DNA from: Lancefieldella sp. Marseille-Q7238
Lineage (GTDB): Bacteria; Actinomycetota; Coriobacteriia; Coriobacteriales; Atopobiaceae
Direction: 5' to 3'
NCBI RefSeq assembly: GCF_949152215.1
Contig: NZ_OX424407.1
Span: 810,530 to 874,529, forward strand
Length of the DNA: 64,000 nt
The translations under genes were made by a program, and so were the position numbers. Positions within the stretch are counted from its first letter, which is position 1, and the number at the start of each line of letters is the position of its first letter. The notes under the pieces were generated by a model, which was not told the DNA's origin, made no database searches, and saw only the letters and a list, made by a program, of their open reading frames with translations. Shown one piece after another: positions 49,385 to 58,508 of this stretch.

Positions 49385-49419
49385 GTTGCAATTGTAGGTT
49401 ATATCCCTACTTTTGCAAC
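49385..49419 (-). promoter_or_regulatory. AbiEi operator palindrome and promoter
   Basis: GTTGCAATTGTAGG, 6-base spacer, CCCTACTTTTGCAAC; 12 of 14 arm positions pair. A TATAAC-like -10 (49398-49403, minus strand) lies in its centre and a TTGAGT about 19 bases upstream. The ATG follows the -10 by 13 bases. It matches the palindrome at 17490-17526 in arm sequence and spacing. Confidence 0.65.
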
Positions 49420-49494
49420 GCGACTCAAAAACTACAGAAAAATAACTTACAGCCCGGTGAGAATGAACTCAAAACCCGTTGAGAACGCCGAAGA

Positions 49495-50532
49495 TTAGGC
49501 GCCTATAATCCTTATGACGCTCGGCAGCAACCACAAGGCCGCTATAACAAGGTAAGGCCAGAAATGAGCCTTGGTGATGGCCGCAAACTCCCTGATAAAT
49601 GCTGTAGGCCAATACCATCCTCTGGTATGTGAGCCAACACCGTCCGCCCGAATACCTAAATTGTGCGCGTACTCGGCACAGCGGAACACGTGAAAATCGC
49701 TGGTCACCATTGCTGCGCTGCATTCCTGATACTGTGCGTCAGCGTTTATAAGCGCCTGTGAATACTTGAGATTCTCCAACGTTGTCCTTGAACGATCTTC
49801 CATAAGGATGGCCTCTTGGGGAACACCATGTTCTACCAGATAGTCATACATAGCCTGAGCTTCTGAAACCACTTCATCGTCACCCTGACCTCCCGAAGCG
49901 ACAAACTTGCCACAGCAACCCTGTCGATTCCAGAGCTCCAAAGCGCGGTCAATACGGCCGGCTAAAAGTGGCGTGGGCTTCTCGCCATCAAGGCCTGCGC
50001 CGTGGATGATGATGTAGTCATATCGGCGGTTCTTGGGCAAAATTCGATACAGCCATGAATACATGAGCAAGGCGACAAAGGTGAAGGAGAACCACAGGCC
50101 CTCAAAGAAGAAGAGTGCCGTGACGCCGAGAAGGAACTCATCTTGACTCGCATACATAGGCACGCAGTACATAAGGAGGATGAACAGGGCCAAGCCCATC
50201 GGTAAAAGCGAGGTCAGCGAAAGACCTTCTCTGCGTATCACGATAATGCCGTTTATAACCAAAAACGTGCAGGTCACAATCGGGAAAAGCGCAAAGAGAG
50301 CAGCAATGACATACACAGTCCACATCTGACTAAAACGCAAAATCAGAAGTAATACAAGCCACAGTATGGTCGCCAGCAGATAGATGGCGTTGCGGAACTG
50401 CCGCGGTTCTCTGAGAAACGAGCGTGTGAACAGAATGCCTAAAATGACTGCCGGCGAGAAAAACAGCGCATACACCACCAGCATCTGCCAATCCAGATTG
50501 GCTCCCATGTCTTTTATCAAAGCTTCAAGCAT
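49495..50532 (-). CDS. YdcF/DUF218-family membrane protein
   Basis: About 345 residues. Seven or so hydrophobic helices in the N-terminal half are followed by a DUF218 domain: YDYIIIHGAGLDG, LAGRIDRALELWNR, VASGGQGDDEVVSEAQAM, ILMEDRSRTTLENL, MVTSDFHVFR. A last helix lies near the C-terminus. Members such as SanA and ElyC affect envelope integrity in E. coli; the reaction is unknown. I use the ATG at 50532; a GTG at 50586 is an alternative, and neither has a strong ribosome-binding site. Confidence 0.85.
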   Translation of the reverse strand: MLEALIKDMGANLDWQMLVVYALFFSPAVILGILFTRSFLREPRQFRNAIYLLATILWLVLLLILRFSQMWTVYVIAALFALFPIVTCTFLVINGIIVIRREGLSLTSLLPMGLALFILLMYCVPMYASQDEFLLGVTALFFFEGLWFSFTFVALLMYSWLYRILPKNRRYDYIIIHGAGLDGEKPTPLLAGRIDRALELWNRQGCCGKFVASGGQGDDEVVSEAQAMYDYLVEHGVPQEAILMEDRSRTTLENLKYSQALINADAQYQECSAAMVTSDFHVFRCAEYAHNLGIRADGVGSHTRGWYWPTAFIREFAAITKAHFWPYLVIAALWLLPSVIRIIGA

Positions 50533-50833
50533 TTTGATGCGTCCGTCCAGATACGTTTCGTTCAGATACCTTTTGTTTGCATGCACACGCGCGAATGTCC
50601 ACTAACGGCAAACCGTCTACCTTTCGCCGTTACGTCATGCCTGAAGATTATCTCATATATGAAAATAGAACGTATTCTAGGGGTCTTGGTCAGCCTGTAT
50701 CGCGCGAGTACAACACACTCGCCGAACCTCCACTAAGACCGCAAAGGAGCGATTCTCGCGAGAAGACGCCTCGCGTAGAAAACGTCCGCTGTCAGCGCTT
50801 TGCGCCAGCAAAGCCACGTTTTTAGGAGGGTTT

Positions 50834-51892
50834 ATGAAAGGTTATGCAATGCTCAAGATCGGCGAGTCCGGTTGGATTGAGAAGGATACGCCCGCGTGCG
50901 GTCCGCTTGATGCCATCTGTAAGCCGCTCGCGGTAGCAATCTGCACGTCTGACGTCCACACGCTTTGGGAAGGCGCCATCGGCGACCGCCACAATATGAT
51001 TCTTGGCCACGAATGCTCCGCCGAAGTCGTTGAGGTTGGCGAGCTCGTCAAGGACTTTAAGCCGGGTGACCGCGTTCTTGTCCCCGCCATTACCCCCGAC
51101 TGGAATTCCCTTGAGGCGCAGGCTGGCTATTCCATGCACTCCGGCGGCATGCTTGCCGGCTGGAAATTCTCTAACTTCAAAGACGGCGTCTTCTCCGAGT
51201 ACTTCCATGTCAACGACGCTGACGGCAATTTAGCTCACATGCCCGAAGGCATGGATCCCGCGGACGCCTGCATTCTTTCCGACATGGTCCCCACCGGATT
51301 CCATGCCGTTGAGCTGGCCGGCGTTGAGTTTGGCGACACGGTACTTGTCATCGGCATCGGACCTGTCGGCCTCATGAGCGTCGCCGGCGCGGCTCTGCAC
51401 GGAGCTTCTCGCATCATCGCCGTGGGCACCCGCCCTGTTTGCGTTGAGGCGGCCAAGGGTTACGGAGCCACCGATTTCATTTCCTACAAGGACGGCCCCA
51501 TTGACGAGCAGGTCATGAAACTTACCGATGGTAAGGGCGTCGACCGCATTTGCATCGCCGGCGGCACTGTCGAGACTTTTGATCCCGCCGTCAAGTGCCT
51601 CAAGCCCGGCGGCAGAATCGGCAACGTCAACTACCTGGGTTCCGGCGATTACATCAACATCCCACGCGTTGAGTGGGGCGTTGGCATGGGTCACAAGGAC
51701 ATCCGCGGCGGCCTCATGCCCGGCGGCCGTCTGCGCATGGAGAAGCTCTCCAGCCTGGTCACCTCCGGCCGTCTTGACCTCCACCCCGAGGTCACGCACC
51801 TCTACCACGGCTGGGAGCACCTTGAGGAAGCACTGTTCTGCATGCGCGACAAGCCGCGCGACCTCATCAAACCGGTCGTTGTTATCGACTAG
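50834..51892 (+). CDS. adh: NADP-dependent secondary-alcohol (isopropanol) dehydrogenase
   Basis: 352 residues of zinc-dependent medium-chain alcohol dehydrogenase. It strongly resembles the Clostridium beijerinckii / Thermoanaerobacter secondary ADHs, from memory: MKGYAMLKIG start, catalytic zinc ligands in CTSD and GHEC, the LAGWKFSNFKDGVFSEYFHV block, and an Asp ligand in LSDMVPTGFH. The Rossmann motif is GIGPVGL, and the VGTRP turn suits NADPH. It interconverts secondary alcohols and ketones such as isopropanol and acetone. AGGAGGG precedes the ATG. A perfect hairpin terminator follows. Confidence 0.92.
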   Translation: MKGYAMLKIGESGWIEKDTPACGPLDAICKPLAVAICTSDVHTLWEGAIGDRHNMILGHECSAEVVEVGELVKDFKPGDRVLVPAITPDWNSLEAQAGYSMHSGGMLAGWKFSNFKDGVFSEYFHVNDADGNLAHMPEGMDPADACILSDMVPTGFHAVELAGVEFGDTVLVIGIGPVGLMSVAGAALHGASRIIAVGTRPVCVEAAKGYGATDFISYKDGPIDEQVMKLTDGKGVDRICIAGGTVETFDPAVKCLKPGGRIGNVNYLGSGDYINIPRVEWGVGMGHKDIRGGLMPGGRLRMEKLSSLVTSGRLDLHPEVTHLYHGWEHLEEALFCMRDKPRDLIKPVVVID

Positions 51893-51967
51893 CCGACCGA
51901 CTCGGCGTTTGTCCCGGAGCCGTCCGACGTAAGTCTTTCGGTTCCTGAAGCGTTTCGGTTCACGTTT

Positions 51968-52001
51968 AAGCTGGCGAGAAGCGCAATCTTCTCGCCAGCT
52001 T
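51968..52001. terminator. Terminator made of an inverted octamer pair
   Basis: AAGCTGGCGAGAAG and CTTCTCGCCAGCTT form a perfect 14-bp stem with loop CGCAAT, followed by TTTCCG. It lies downstream of the alcohol dehydrogenase gene. Confidence 0.8.
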
Positions 52002-52016
52002 TCCGTTTGGAGCGGC

Positions 52017-53111
52017 ATGAAGATTCTTGTAATTTCCGGATTTCTCGGAGCCGGCAAAACCACATTCATCCAGGAGCTCGTACGGCGCACCGGGCGCGAC
52101 TTCGCCATTTATGAAAACGAATACGGCGAAGCGGACATCGACGCGCGGCGTTTACGCGAAGATTCCGACCTGCGCGTATGGGAGTCTGTTGAAAACTGCA
52201 TCTGCTGCTCGGGCAAGAAAGATTTTGCCGCAAGTATCCTGACAATCTCAAACTCCCTTGACCCCGAGTTCCTGATTGTCGAACCTACGGGCGTGGCCAA
52301 GCTGCAAAGCATTCTCAACAATATCGGCCAAGTAACATGGGAGCGCATTTCGTTGCTTGCATCGGTAACCATTATCGACGCTCAATCGTGGCAGCAGCAG
52401 CGTCGGGCCTTTCCCGAGATCTTTGATGACCAGCTATCCGCAGCGAGAAGTATCGTCGTGTCCAAACTTTCATCCGACACTGAAGCTGATATCGCGCCGA
52501 TCGTCTCTTTGGCGACAAAGCTCAATCCTGCGGCGGAGCTGATTGCCCGAGCCTCTTATGCCGATATCTCCGACGAATGGTGGGAAAGTCTGCTGCACCG
52601 CCCCTTTGCCGACACCGAAACCGAGTCCGCAGACGAGCGCGCTCCCGAAAGCGAGCGGCGCAATCACGGCAACCTCGGCGCTCCCGACAGCCACAGCAAC
52701 CACCACGATCACGAAGAGATCGACCTTGAAACCCTGTCTTTACAGCATGCGGAACTGCCATCCCCCGCGCATCTGATCTGGCTTTTGGACGCAGCTTCCG
52801 CGGGCGTCTTTGGCAAGCTCGCACGCGCGAAGGGTTCGCTGCCTTGCGGAAACCAGTGGGTAAAATTCGACATGGTCGAGCGTGCCTGGGCCATTACTGG
52901 TGATGAGCCGCAAGAAGATTCTCGCTGCGTTTTTATTGGCCAAGATTTGCTGCGGTCGGGACTTCGAGAAGTATTTGTCCCAGCTCTTTGGCATGACGAT
53001 GCGGAAATCAAGCATGAACACGCCCATCACCACGGGCATGAGCATTCCGGCAGCCAAGAGCATCACGATGCCCAGGAGCTCCATAACCAACCCGCGCAAC
53101 GGCAGCGGTAA
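52017..53111 (+). CDS. CobW/G3E-family GTPase with His-rich tail
   Basis: 364 residues. G3E GTPases are metal chaperones or insertases. P-loop GFLGAGKTTF, Walker B-like FLIVEPTGVA, and the metal-binding CICC motif (ENCICCSGKKDF) are present. Two His/Asp-rich stretches, one mid-protein (SHSNHHDHEE) and one near the C-terminus (KHEHAHHHGHEHSGSQEHHD), probably bind Zn, Ni or Co. It starts 16 bases after the preceding terminator with GGAG upstream. The client enzyme is unknown; the neighbouring zinc alcohol dehydrogenase is a speculative candidate. Confidence 0.9.
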   Translation: MKILVISGFLGAGKTTFIQELVRRTGRDFAIYENEYGEADIDARRLREDSDLRVWESVENCICCSGKKDFAASILTISNSLDPEFLIVEPTGVAKLQSILNNIGQVTWERISLLASVTIIDAQSWQQQRRAFPEIFDDQLSAARSIVVSKLSSDTEADIAPIVSLATKLNPAAELIARASYADISDEWWESLLHRPFADTETESADERAPESERRNHGNLGAPDSHSNHHDHEEIDLETLSLQHAELPSPAHLIWLLDAASAGVFGKLARAKGSLPCGNQWVKFDMVERAWAITGDEPQEDSRCVFIGQDLLRSGLREVFVPALWHDDAEIKHEHAHHHGHEHSGSQEHHDAQELHNQPAQRQR

Positions 53112-53232
53112 GAATCTCACCTTCGGTTTTCGCAAGCAACCGGTACGCGCCAACGAGCAACCACACCAACGCGCTAATAAGCCGGCGCATCAGCGCATCA
53201 ACACATCAACAAATCAACGCGCTAGTTTTAAG

Positions 53233-53772
53233 CTATCCCAAAATCTCATCTGCATCGATATAGCGACCAGGCTTTCGCGGAGCCGCTTTTGGTTCAGGGC
53301 CATCAGGCCAACCGATAGCGCAGTGGCCAATGCCTGTCCAACTGCCCTCCACGCCCAGCTCAATAAGGAACTGTTTGAACTCTTCCATCTCAAACTCCTG
53401 GCGGGCGCGGTGAATCCAAATCGAACCTAGGCCTAAGTCATGCGCCGCCTGCATTAAATTACCCATGGTAAGCGAACCGTCGTATATGCCATTGTGATTG
53501 TCGGCTGGTACAAGCACCACAAGCAAAACCGGAGCGCCGTAAAATGGGTCAAAGCCCTCGGGTCGCCCCATGATCGCCGCGTTTGCGCGCACGAACTTCT
53601 CGCGAAGCTGAGGGCTAGAAACCTTAATCACAAGAGGGCACTGCGAGCCTACAGCGCTGGCAGCATATTCGCCGGCTTTGACGACTTTGGCGATAAGATC
53701 CTCAGGTACCGGCTTGTCGGTAAACTTTCTCCAGCTCCGGCGCGTCAGCAACGATTCATACGCTTCATTCAT
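53233..53772 (-). CDS. Nitroreductase-family protein
   Basis: 179 residues with the FMN-dependent nitroreductase fold. Motifs: LLTRRSWRKFTDKPVPEDLI (FMN phosphate-binding Arg/Ser region), GAPVLLVVLV, and GLGSIWIHRA near the flavin. The C-terminal IGHCAIGWPDGPEPKAAPRK is usual for NfsA/RdxA-like small members. It reduces nitro or quinone substrates with NAD(P)H; the physiological substrate is unknown. AAGGAG precedes the ATG. It is convergent with the G3E gene. Confidence 0.92.
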   Translation of the reverse strand: MNEAYESLLTRRSWRKFTDKPVPEDLIAKVVKAGEYAASAVGSQCPLVIKVSSPQLREKFVRANAAIMGRPEGFDPFYGAPVLLVVLVPADNHNGIYDGSLTMGNLMQAAHDLGLGSIWIHRARQEFEMEEFKQFLIELGVEGSWTGIGHCAIGWPDGPEPKAAPRKPGRYIDADEILG

Positions 53773-53928
53773 GAGAATCTCCTTCTCTTACGTGACCGCT
53801 TTCAGTGTACGCCAAGTACCTTCTCTATGAAACCAATTCAAATCCGAAAACCTGTGTCCAGCGTCAAGTGATATCTTGGACGTATCAGTAAACGCGCAAA
53901 CGTTTCAAACTAACAGCCAAGGCAGGTT

Positions 53929-54906
53929 ATGACAAACGCTCACCGTACTTCTCGCCAACACCGCCTCACCAAGACTCAGATACGCACGCTTACAACGCTT
54001 GCACTGACCCTTGCTATCGCTGTCGCGACGCTCATACAAGAGTGCACGACACGCTCGTATGACGCCGCGGCTCAATCGGATGCTCCCGCCGCCGTAACCG
54101 CCGCGGCGTCCGCTGATCCCACCAAAACTACCATCAGATTCCTTGATATTGGCCAAGGCGACGCTACAATTGTGGAACTTCCTGATGGCAAAACTATGGT
54201 CATCGATGCGGGGCCTCGCGGTTCGGCGAAAACAATTGAATCTCAGCTCAAAGCCGATCACCGGAACCAAATTGACTATCTTATCGCCACACACCCTGAC
54301 GCCGACCATATCGGAGGAATGGCGGAGCTCATTCGTGATACTGACGTCAAGTCCATCTGGGCGCCAAACGCTACAAACAACACCGAAACCTTCAAAAACT
54401 TCCTGAACGCCATCGACAAAAAAGGCCTCACAATCACGCAGGCCGCCGCCGGCGCTACCATAGTCCAAAGTGACCAGTACTCGATCGATATCCTATGGCC
54501 TCCCGCGGCCGCGCAGTTTGATGACACTAACGACTATTCAATCATTATTAAACTGACCGTTGGCGAGAAGAACTTCCTCTTTACGGGCGACGCTCCAACA
54601 GCCCTTATCGATCAGGCCACCGAAGGTCATATCGACGTATTGAAAGTATCGCATCACGGGTCGCACACTGGCACCAACAAAGCGCTTGTCACTAAGCTCT
54701 CCCCCGACTATGCCGTTATATCCTACGCTCTCGACAATGACTACGGACACCCGCATGCCAGTGTACTCAAAGCGCTGAACAGCGCACACACGCAGGTATA
54801 CGGAACAGGAGCGAACGGCACGGTTACGGCTGTCACCGATGGTTCAACTATTGCTCTGTACGTTCAGCGCGAGGGCACGCCCGTTGCCCCGCCAAAGTCA
54901 AAGTAG
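53929..54906 (+). CDS. ComEC-type metallo-beta-lactamase-fold hydrolase, secreted
   Basis: 325 residues. An N-terminal hydrophobic segment (about 24-42, LTTLALTLAIAVATLIQ) suggests export or anchoring. The rest is the MBL fold like the soluble C-terminal domain of ComEC: IRFLDIGQGDATIVELPDG, the zinc motif THPDADHIGG, FLFTGDAP, KVSHHGSHTGTN. ComEC-type hydrolases can degrade the non-transported DNA strand during uptake; stand-alone versions may be secreted nucleases or phosphodiesterases. It forms an operon with a DUF3006 gene 9 bases downstream, a common pairing. Confidence 0.88.
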   Translation: MTNAHRTSRQHRLTKTQIRTLTTLALTLAIAVATLIQECTTRSYDAAAQSDAPAAVTAAASADPTKTTIRFLDIGQGDATIVELPDGKTMVIDAGPRGSAKTIESQLKADHRNQIDYLIATHPDADHIGGMAELIRDTDVKSIWAPNATNNTETFKNFLNAIDKKGLTITQAAAGATIVQSDQYSIDILWPPAAAQFDDTNDYSIIIKLTVGEKNFLFTGDAPTALIDQATEGHIDVLKVSHHGSHTGTNKALVTKLSPDYAVISYALDNDYGHPHASVLKALNSAHTQVYGTGANGTVTAVTDGSTIALYVQREGTPVAPPKSK

Positions 54907-54915
54907 AGGTGCTCT

Positions 54916-55140
54916 ATGACCGCGATTGTCGACAGAATCGAAGATAACAACATCGCCGTCCTTGAGATTAACGGTGGCGAGAAGTTCTTGGACGTTCCTC
55001 TTTCCGAGCTGCCCGAAGGAACCTCGCAAGGCGATGTTCTTACTCATACGGCAAGCGGATGGCAGCGCGACGCTGCAGCAACAAACAAGCGCTCGCTTGA
55101 AATCCTCAGTCTTTTCAACAAGCTTTTCAAGAGAGATTAA
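54916..55140 (+). CDS. DUF3006 domain protein
   Basis: 74 residues, cytoplasmic by sequence. IVDRIEDNNIAVLEI and VPLSELPEGTSQGDVL match DUF3006, small proteins often encoded beside ComEC-like MBL hydrolases. Function unknown. GAGGTG precedes the ATG. Confidence 0.85.
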   Translation: MTAIVDRIEDNNIAVLEINGGEKFLDVPLSELPEGTSQGDVLTHTASGWQRDAAATNKRSLEILSLFNKLFKRD

Positions 55141-55154
55141 ACTAAAATCCCTTG

Positions 55155-55250
55155 ACTAAAGACCAGTGTCTCTGAACTAAAATCAGGGTCCCTGAATTAC
55201 AAATCAGAGCGTCTGAGAGTATCTAAGGGTTCGAGGGTTCGAGGGTTCGA
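55155..55250. repeat. Imperfect tandem repeats downstream of DUF3006 gene
   Basis: Three imperfect 20-21-base units built on ACTAAAATCAG-GTC-CTGA lie at 55155-55216. They are followed by three exact copies of GGGTTCGA at 55227-55250. Non-coding, between convergent genes. Not matched to any known element. Confidence 0.7.
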
Positions 55251-55273
55251 GGGTGTCTGAGAATCTCTAAAAA

Positions 55274-55306
55274 AGCGAGGCTGAAATCTTCGTTTCCGGC
55301 CTCGCT
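55274..55306 (-). terminator. Terminator of flotillin gene
   Basis: AGCGAGGC and GCCTCGCT arms with an inner GAAA/TTTC pairing; on the minus strand a T-run follows. Located just after the flotillin stop. Confidence 0.75.
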
Positions 55307-55330
55307 CCAAAGCTATTTCTTTGAGTCCTG

Positions 55331-56851
55331 TTACTTCTCGTCAGATTCAGACTGCTTCTTGTCGGAAGCCTCCTGCTCAGAAGAGGGTTTCTGAGCAGCC
55401 TCAGACGTTCCCTCTTTCACGCCCTGGGCAACGGCATCGGAAAGCGTTGGCGCGATGGCCTTTGCCCCTACAAGCGCGCCGAAGAGCTGCTTCAAGTCCA
55501 ATCCCATAGAGTCACCAAGACCGGCGTTGATTTGCGTCACAGACTTGGTAATGTCCTCGGTGAGCTTCGCGGCGTTGCCTTCGCCGTACATCGTAATGGA
55601 ATCAACGTTAGCAAGTGGCTCCGCGACAGCGCGGGCGACGTCAGGAAGCGCATTAAAGTACATTTCAAGCACAGCGGCCTGGTTCATCTTCGCCATTGCT
55701 TCAGCCTTCTTTTCAAGACCTTCGGCCTCAGCGGTCAGCTTAGCCGCGGTCGCGGCGGCTTCAGCGTCACCCTTAGCGCGAATGCCCTCGGCCTCGGCAA
55801 GCATGGCCTCACGCGTTGCCTTTGCAGCCTGCGTGCGCTCATACGCCTGGGCCTCGGCCTCTTTCTGACGGCGGAACAAATCAGCTTGGGCGGCCTGCTC
55901 AGCGGCGTAACGTTCAGCGTCCGCCTTCGCGCGAACCTGAGAATCGAGGGTATTCTTGGTGACCTCGACCTCTTTCTGCTTGACGACAGCCTCCTGCTCC
56001 TGCTTTACAATATTTGCCGCCGCGGTCTCACGCTCGATATCCTTCTGCTGGATTTGCTTTTGAATCTCATACGCGGCGTCCGCCTTCGCGTTTTCTGTAT
56101 CAGCTTCAACCTTCAGCGCCGCCTTACGCATAGCCAGGTCGGTCTGTTTCTGAGCGATGTCAAGGTCAGCATTGACACGAGCTTCATTGGACGCCTTATC
56201 AGCGGCGGCCTGAGCCTCAGAGATCTCCTGGTTGGAACGGGCCTGAGCAATCTCAGCGTCCTTGCGGATAGTCGCGACATTCGCAACGCCAAGGTTATCG
56301 ATGGTGCCGTCCTTATCGGCAAAGCCTTGAATGTTGAAGGCGACAATCTCAAGACCCATCTCAGCGAGATCCTGGTGAGCGTTGTCCTGCACACGCTGTG
56401 CAAACGTATCGCGATCGGTAACGATATCCTTAAGCTTCATCTGACCGATAATGGCGCGCAGGTGTCCTTCAAGCGTATCGCGAACCTCATTGGAGATTTC
56501 GTCGATATTTTTGTACAGGAAGTTGCGTGTAGCGGCCTGCAGGAGCTCCGGCGTCTCGGTTGCAATGCGAACCTTAACGGCGGCGTCCGCCTGCACGTTG
56601 ATGAAGTCATTTGTAGGCACGTAATCTGATGTCTTGACATCCACCGGAATCATAGCCGCGGTCATCGAGTCAACGCGCTCAATCATCGGCACCTTAAAGC
56701 CGGTTTTGCCGTGAATGATGCGCTGCCCCCACGGGCCTGAGACTACTTTAATCTCTGCGGGAGACGCAGATACAAAGCCGTTTATCAAGACGAGAAGAAC
56801 GATAATCACCACGCCCACAATGGGGATGATTGTTCCCAGCGAACTCAACAT
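55331..56851 (-). CDS. Flotillin-like SPFH-domain protein
   Basis: 506 residues. One N-terminal membrane helix (about 8-28, IIPIVGVVIIVLLVLING) is followed by an SPFH/band-7 domain (about 30-210). A long Ala/Glu/Lys/Gln-rich coiled coil (about 215-400) follows, then a conserved segment (LEMYFNALPDVARAVAEPL) typical of flotillins. The C-terminus is a Ser/Glu/Lys-rich tail. Flotillins form membrane scaffolds at the cytoplasmic face. It seems monocistronic; AAAGGATAACT precedes the ATG. Confidence 0.92.
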   Translation of the reverse strand: MLSSLGTIIPIVGVVIIVLLVLINGFVSASPAEIKVVSGPWGQRIIHGKTGFKVPMIERVDSMTAAMIPVDVKTSDYVPTNDFINVQADAAVKVRIATETPELLQAATRNFLYKNIDEISNEVRDTLEGHLRAIIGQMKLKDIVTDRDTFAQRVQDNAHQDLAEMGLEIVAFNIQGFADKDGTIDNLGVANVATIRKDAEIAQARSNQEISEAQAAADKASNEARVNADLDIAQKQTDLAMRKAALKVEADTENAKADAAYEIQKQIQQKDIERETAAANIVKQEQEAVVKQKEVEVTKNTLDSQVRAKADAERYAAEQAAQADLFRRQKEAEAQAYERTQAAKATREAMLAEAEGIRAKGDAEAAATAAKLTAEAEGLEKKAEAMAKMNQAAVLEMYFNALPDVARAVAEPLANVDSITMYGEGNAAKLTEDITKSVTQINAGLGDSMGLDLKQLFGALVGAKAIAPTLSDAVAQGVKEGTSEAAQKPSSEQEASDKKQSESDEK

Positions 56852-56933
56852 AGTTATCCTTTCTACCGCTTCTCCAGACGTATCATTCTAGGGCATATTC
56901 CAGCAGGTTGTACATACGCCTCAACAGACTTTT

Positions 56934-58037
56934 CTATCCCTTCCAAACCTTCATAATTGCCGCTACCACGAACTTGCGCACAGCCTCAATAACGGCGCAG
57001 CAAACGAACACCCCAAGAATCATTTTGAAAGAATACAGCACAAAATGCAGTTTTGAATCGGTGAGATGTGTCGCCACGTGAAAAAGATCCCCTTGCCAAA
57101 TAAAGCGCCACACGAAATTGTTTTCATGAATCAGATAGACCCCAAACATCAGGCTTGCAAGGTAATTGATTCCTTTACTCCTAAAATCAAATCGAGAGAA
57201 AACGAGGAAAAGTCCAACCGCGGCGAGCGCAATCGGAACTGAGGAAATGTCCATAAACACATGAGCCGATGTGTTTTGATAGCCGGCGCGAGCAAGAGCC
57301 GCCAGAACAGCTGGTCCCGCAAGCAGGATTATCGCTGCAATAAGTATGCAGGCAAGCGGAATTACGGGACTGGAAAACTTGTCCTTAAAGCGATTCAGAG
57401 AGTAGCCCATCACCACAAAGATAATCGTTGAACTTATGACGCCGCCAATGCTTGCAAATTCCGAAGTGAGGAAAAAGTCAAACGTCGCGGCTCCAGTATT
57501 AAATAGAAAGCTCAGCAATACAACGGCGACAATCTCTTTGAAGCAGAGCGCGTCAAGCCATTTCTTCAGATAAGGCGAGAGCAGCGTGATGTAGATATAA
57601 GTAGAGATAAACCAGTAGGAATTCAAAAATATCGGAAACATTGACTGAGCGACCACCTGCGACATTGGAGTAGTAGCTGCCACAAGAGGATTATGGAAGA
57701 GGTACGCAAGCGCTAGTATAACCCATGAATAAAACCAGGTCGGACGTGCAATCTTAAAGACTCGTTGCCAATGGAAGTTTTTTCTTTCATACAGAAAATA
57801 GCCGGAAATCAAAAAGAATATGCCTACACCAATTTGCCCAAGGCTCTCAAGCAGTTCAAGCCAATACTCGTTAAATACCATGTGACCGGCAGACGCCCAA
57901 TTAACTCGGCTGCCAAAGTGACAGGCAATAATCATCAACATCGCGAGGATGCGCAAGAGTTCCAAACTAGAATTTCTTGTGCCTCTTTTGGCAATTGCCC
58001 GTTCTTCCGTCTGCTTTTCCATAAATGCTGCTTCCAC
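56934..58037 (-). CDS. Acyltransferase 3 family membrane protein
   Basis: 367 residues with about ten membrane helices. The family signature is at the N-terminus: RNSSLELLRILAMLMIIACH with the catalytic His, then IGVGIFFLISGYFLYER. Such proteins (OafA/WecH-like) acetylate exopolysaccharides, teichoic acids or peptidoglycan. The acceptor here is unknown. The GTG at 58037 is used; an ATG at 58022 is equally possible. Confidence 0.88.
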   Translation of the reverse strand: MEAAFMEKQTEERAIAKRGTRNSSLELLRILAMLMIIACHFGSRVNWASAGHMVFNEYWLELLESLGQIGVGIFFLISGYFLYERKNFHWQRVFKIARPTWFYSWVILALAYLFHNPLVAATTPMSQVVAQSMFPIFLNSYWFISTYIYITLLSPYLKKWLDALCFKEIVAVVLLSFLFNTGAATFDFFLTSEFASIGGVISSTIIFVVMGYSLNRFKDKFSSPVIPLACILIAAIILLAGPAVLAALARAGYQNTSAHVFMDISSVPIALAAVGLFLVFSRFDFRSKGINYLASLMFGVYLIHENNFVWRFIWQGDLFHVATHLTDSKLHFVLYSFKMILGVFVCCAVIEAVRKFVVAAIMKVWKG

Positions 58038-58447
58038 CTTCGCAGTTGTCCTTAAACTCTTTGCATTGTACCGTGAACTATCGAGAAGTGTCGCTGATGA
58101 GGCTACTTGAATGAGCCTTTTGCTGTTTAAGGTTTTACCATTTTGCGATTCCGAGGCTTACGTATACAGTTACTCAGTTTTAAGAATAAACAGATAGAAT
58201 CTCTCGCCAGGCTCAAAAAATCACCTTTGAAATTCTTTAAAGGACCTTGTATATCCCCAAAACGGAAAACAAGCTCTTTAATAGTTAATACGCTGCAACA
58301 AACCCGACAAGTACAGTAATTTCCATATCTTTTGCACTTTCGTAAACGCATTCTGCATAATCTGAGATCTATCAGGAGGCGCAGGGAATACTACAACTCA
58401 GTCTAGTATGTCCCTCCGGGAGGAACAGACTTTCCGATTATAAAACG
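58038..58447. other. A/T-rich intergenic region, no gene recognised
   Basis: No credible gene. At 58408-58430 a small hairpin ends in GGAGGAACAG, resembling the end of the CRISPR repeat, but the match is weak and may be chance. Confidence 0.4.
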
Positions 58448-58487
58448 AGGGTTGACCCTCCCCAATTAGCTGGGCAGGACCAACCCT
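58440..58487 (-). terminator. Long hairpin, terminator on the minus strand
   Basis: AGGGTTG (58448-58454) and CAACCCT (58481-58487) with further pairing inside (CCCA with TGGG). On the minus strand TTTTAT follows. It lies downstream of the CRISPR array in the array's expected direction of transcription. Confidence 0.55.
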
Positions 58488-58508
58488 GTTAATCACAATA
58501 TACTACAA

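Noticed and set aside
50637-50825. 61-codon forward ORF just upstream of the alcohol dehydrogenase
   Set aside because: Ends inside the dehydrogenase ribosome-binding region, has no recognised motif and Arg/Pro-rich random-like composition; probably chance.
58408-58430. Possible extra degenerate CRISPR repeat
   Set aside because: Only the GGAACAG end and a small hairpin agree; the rest does not align.
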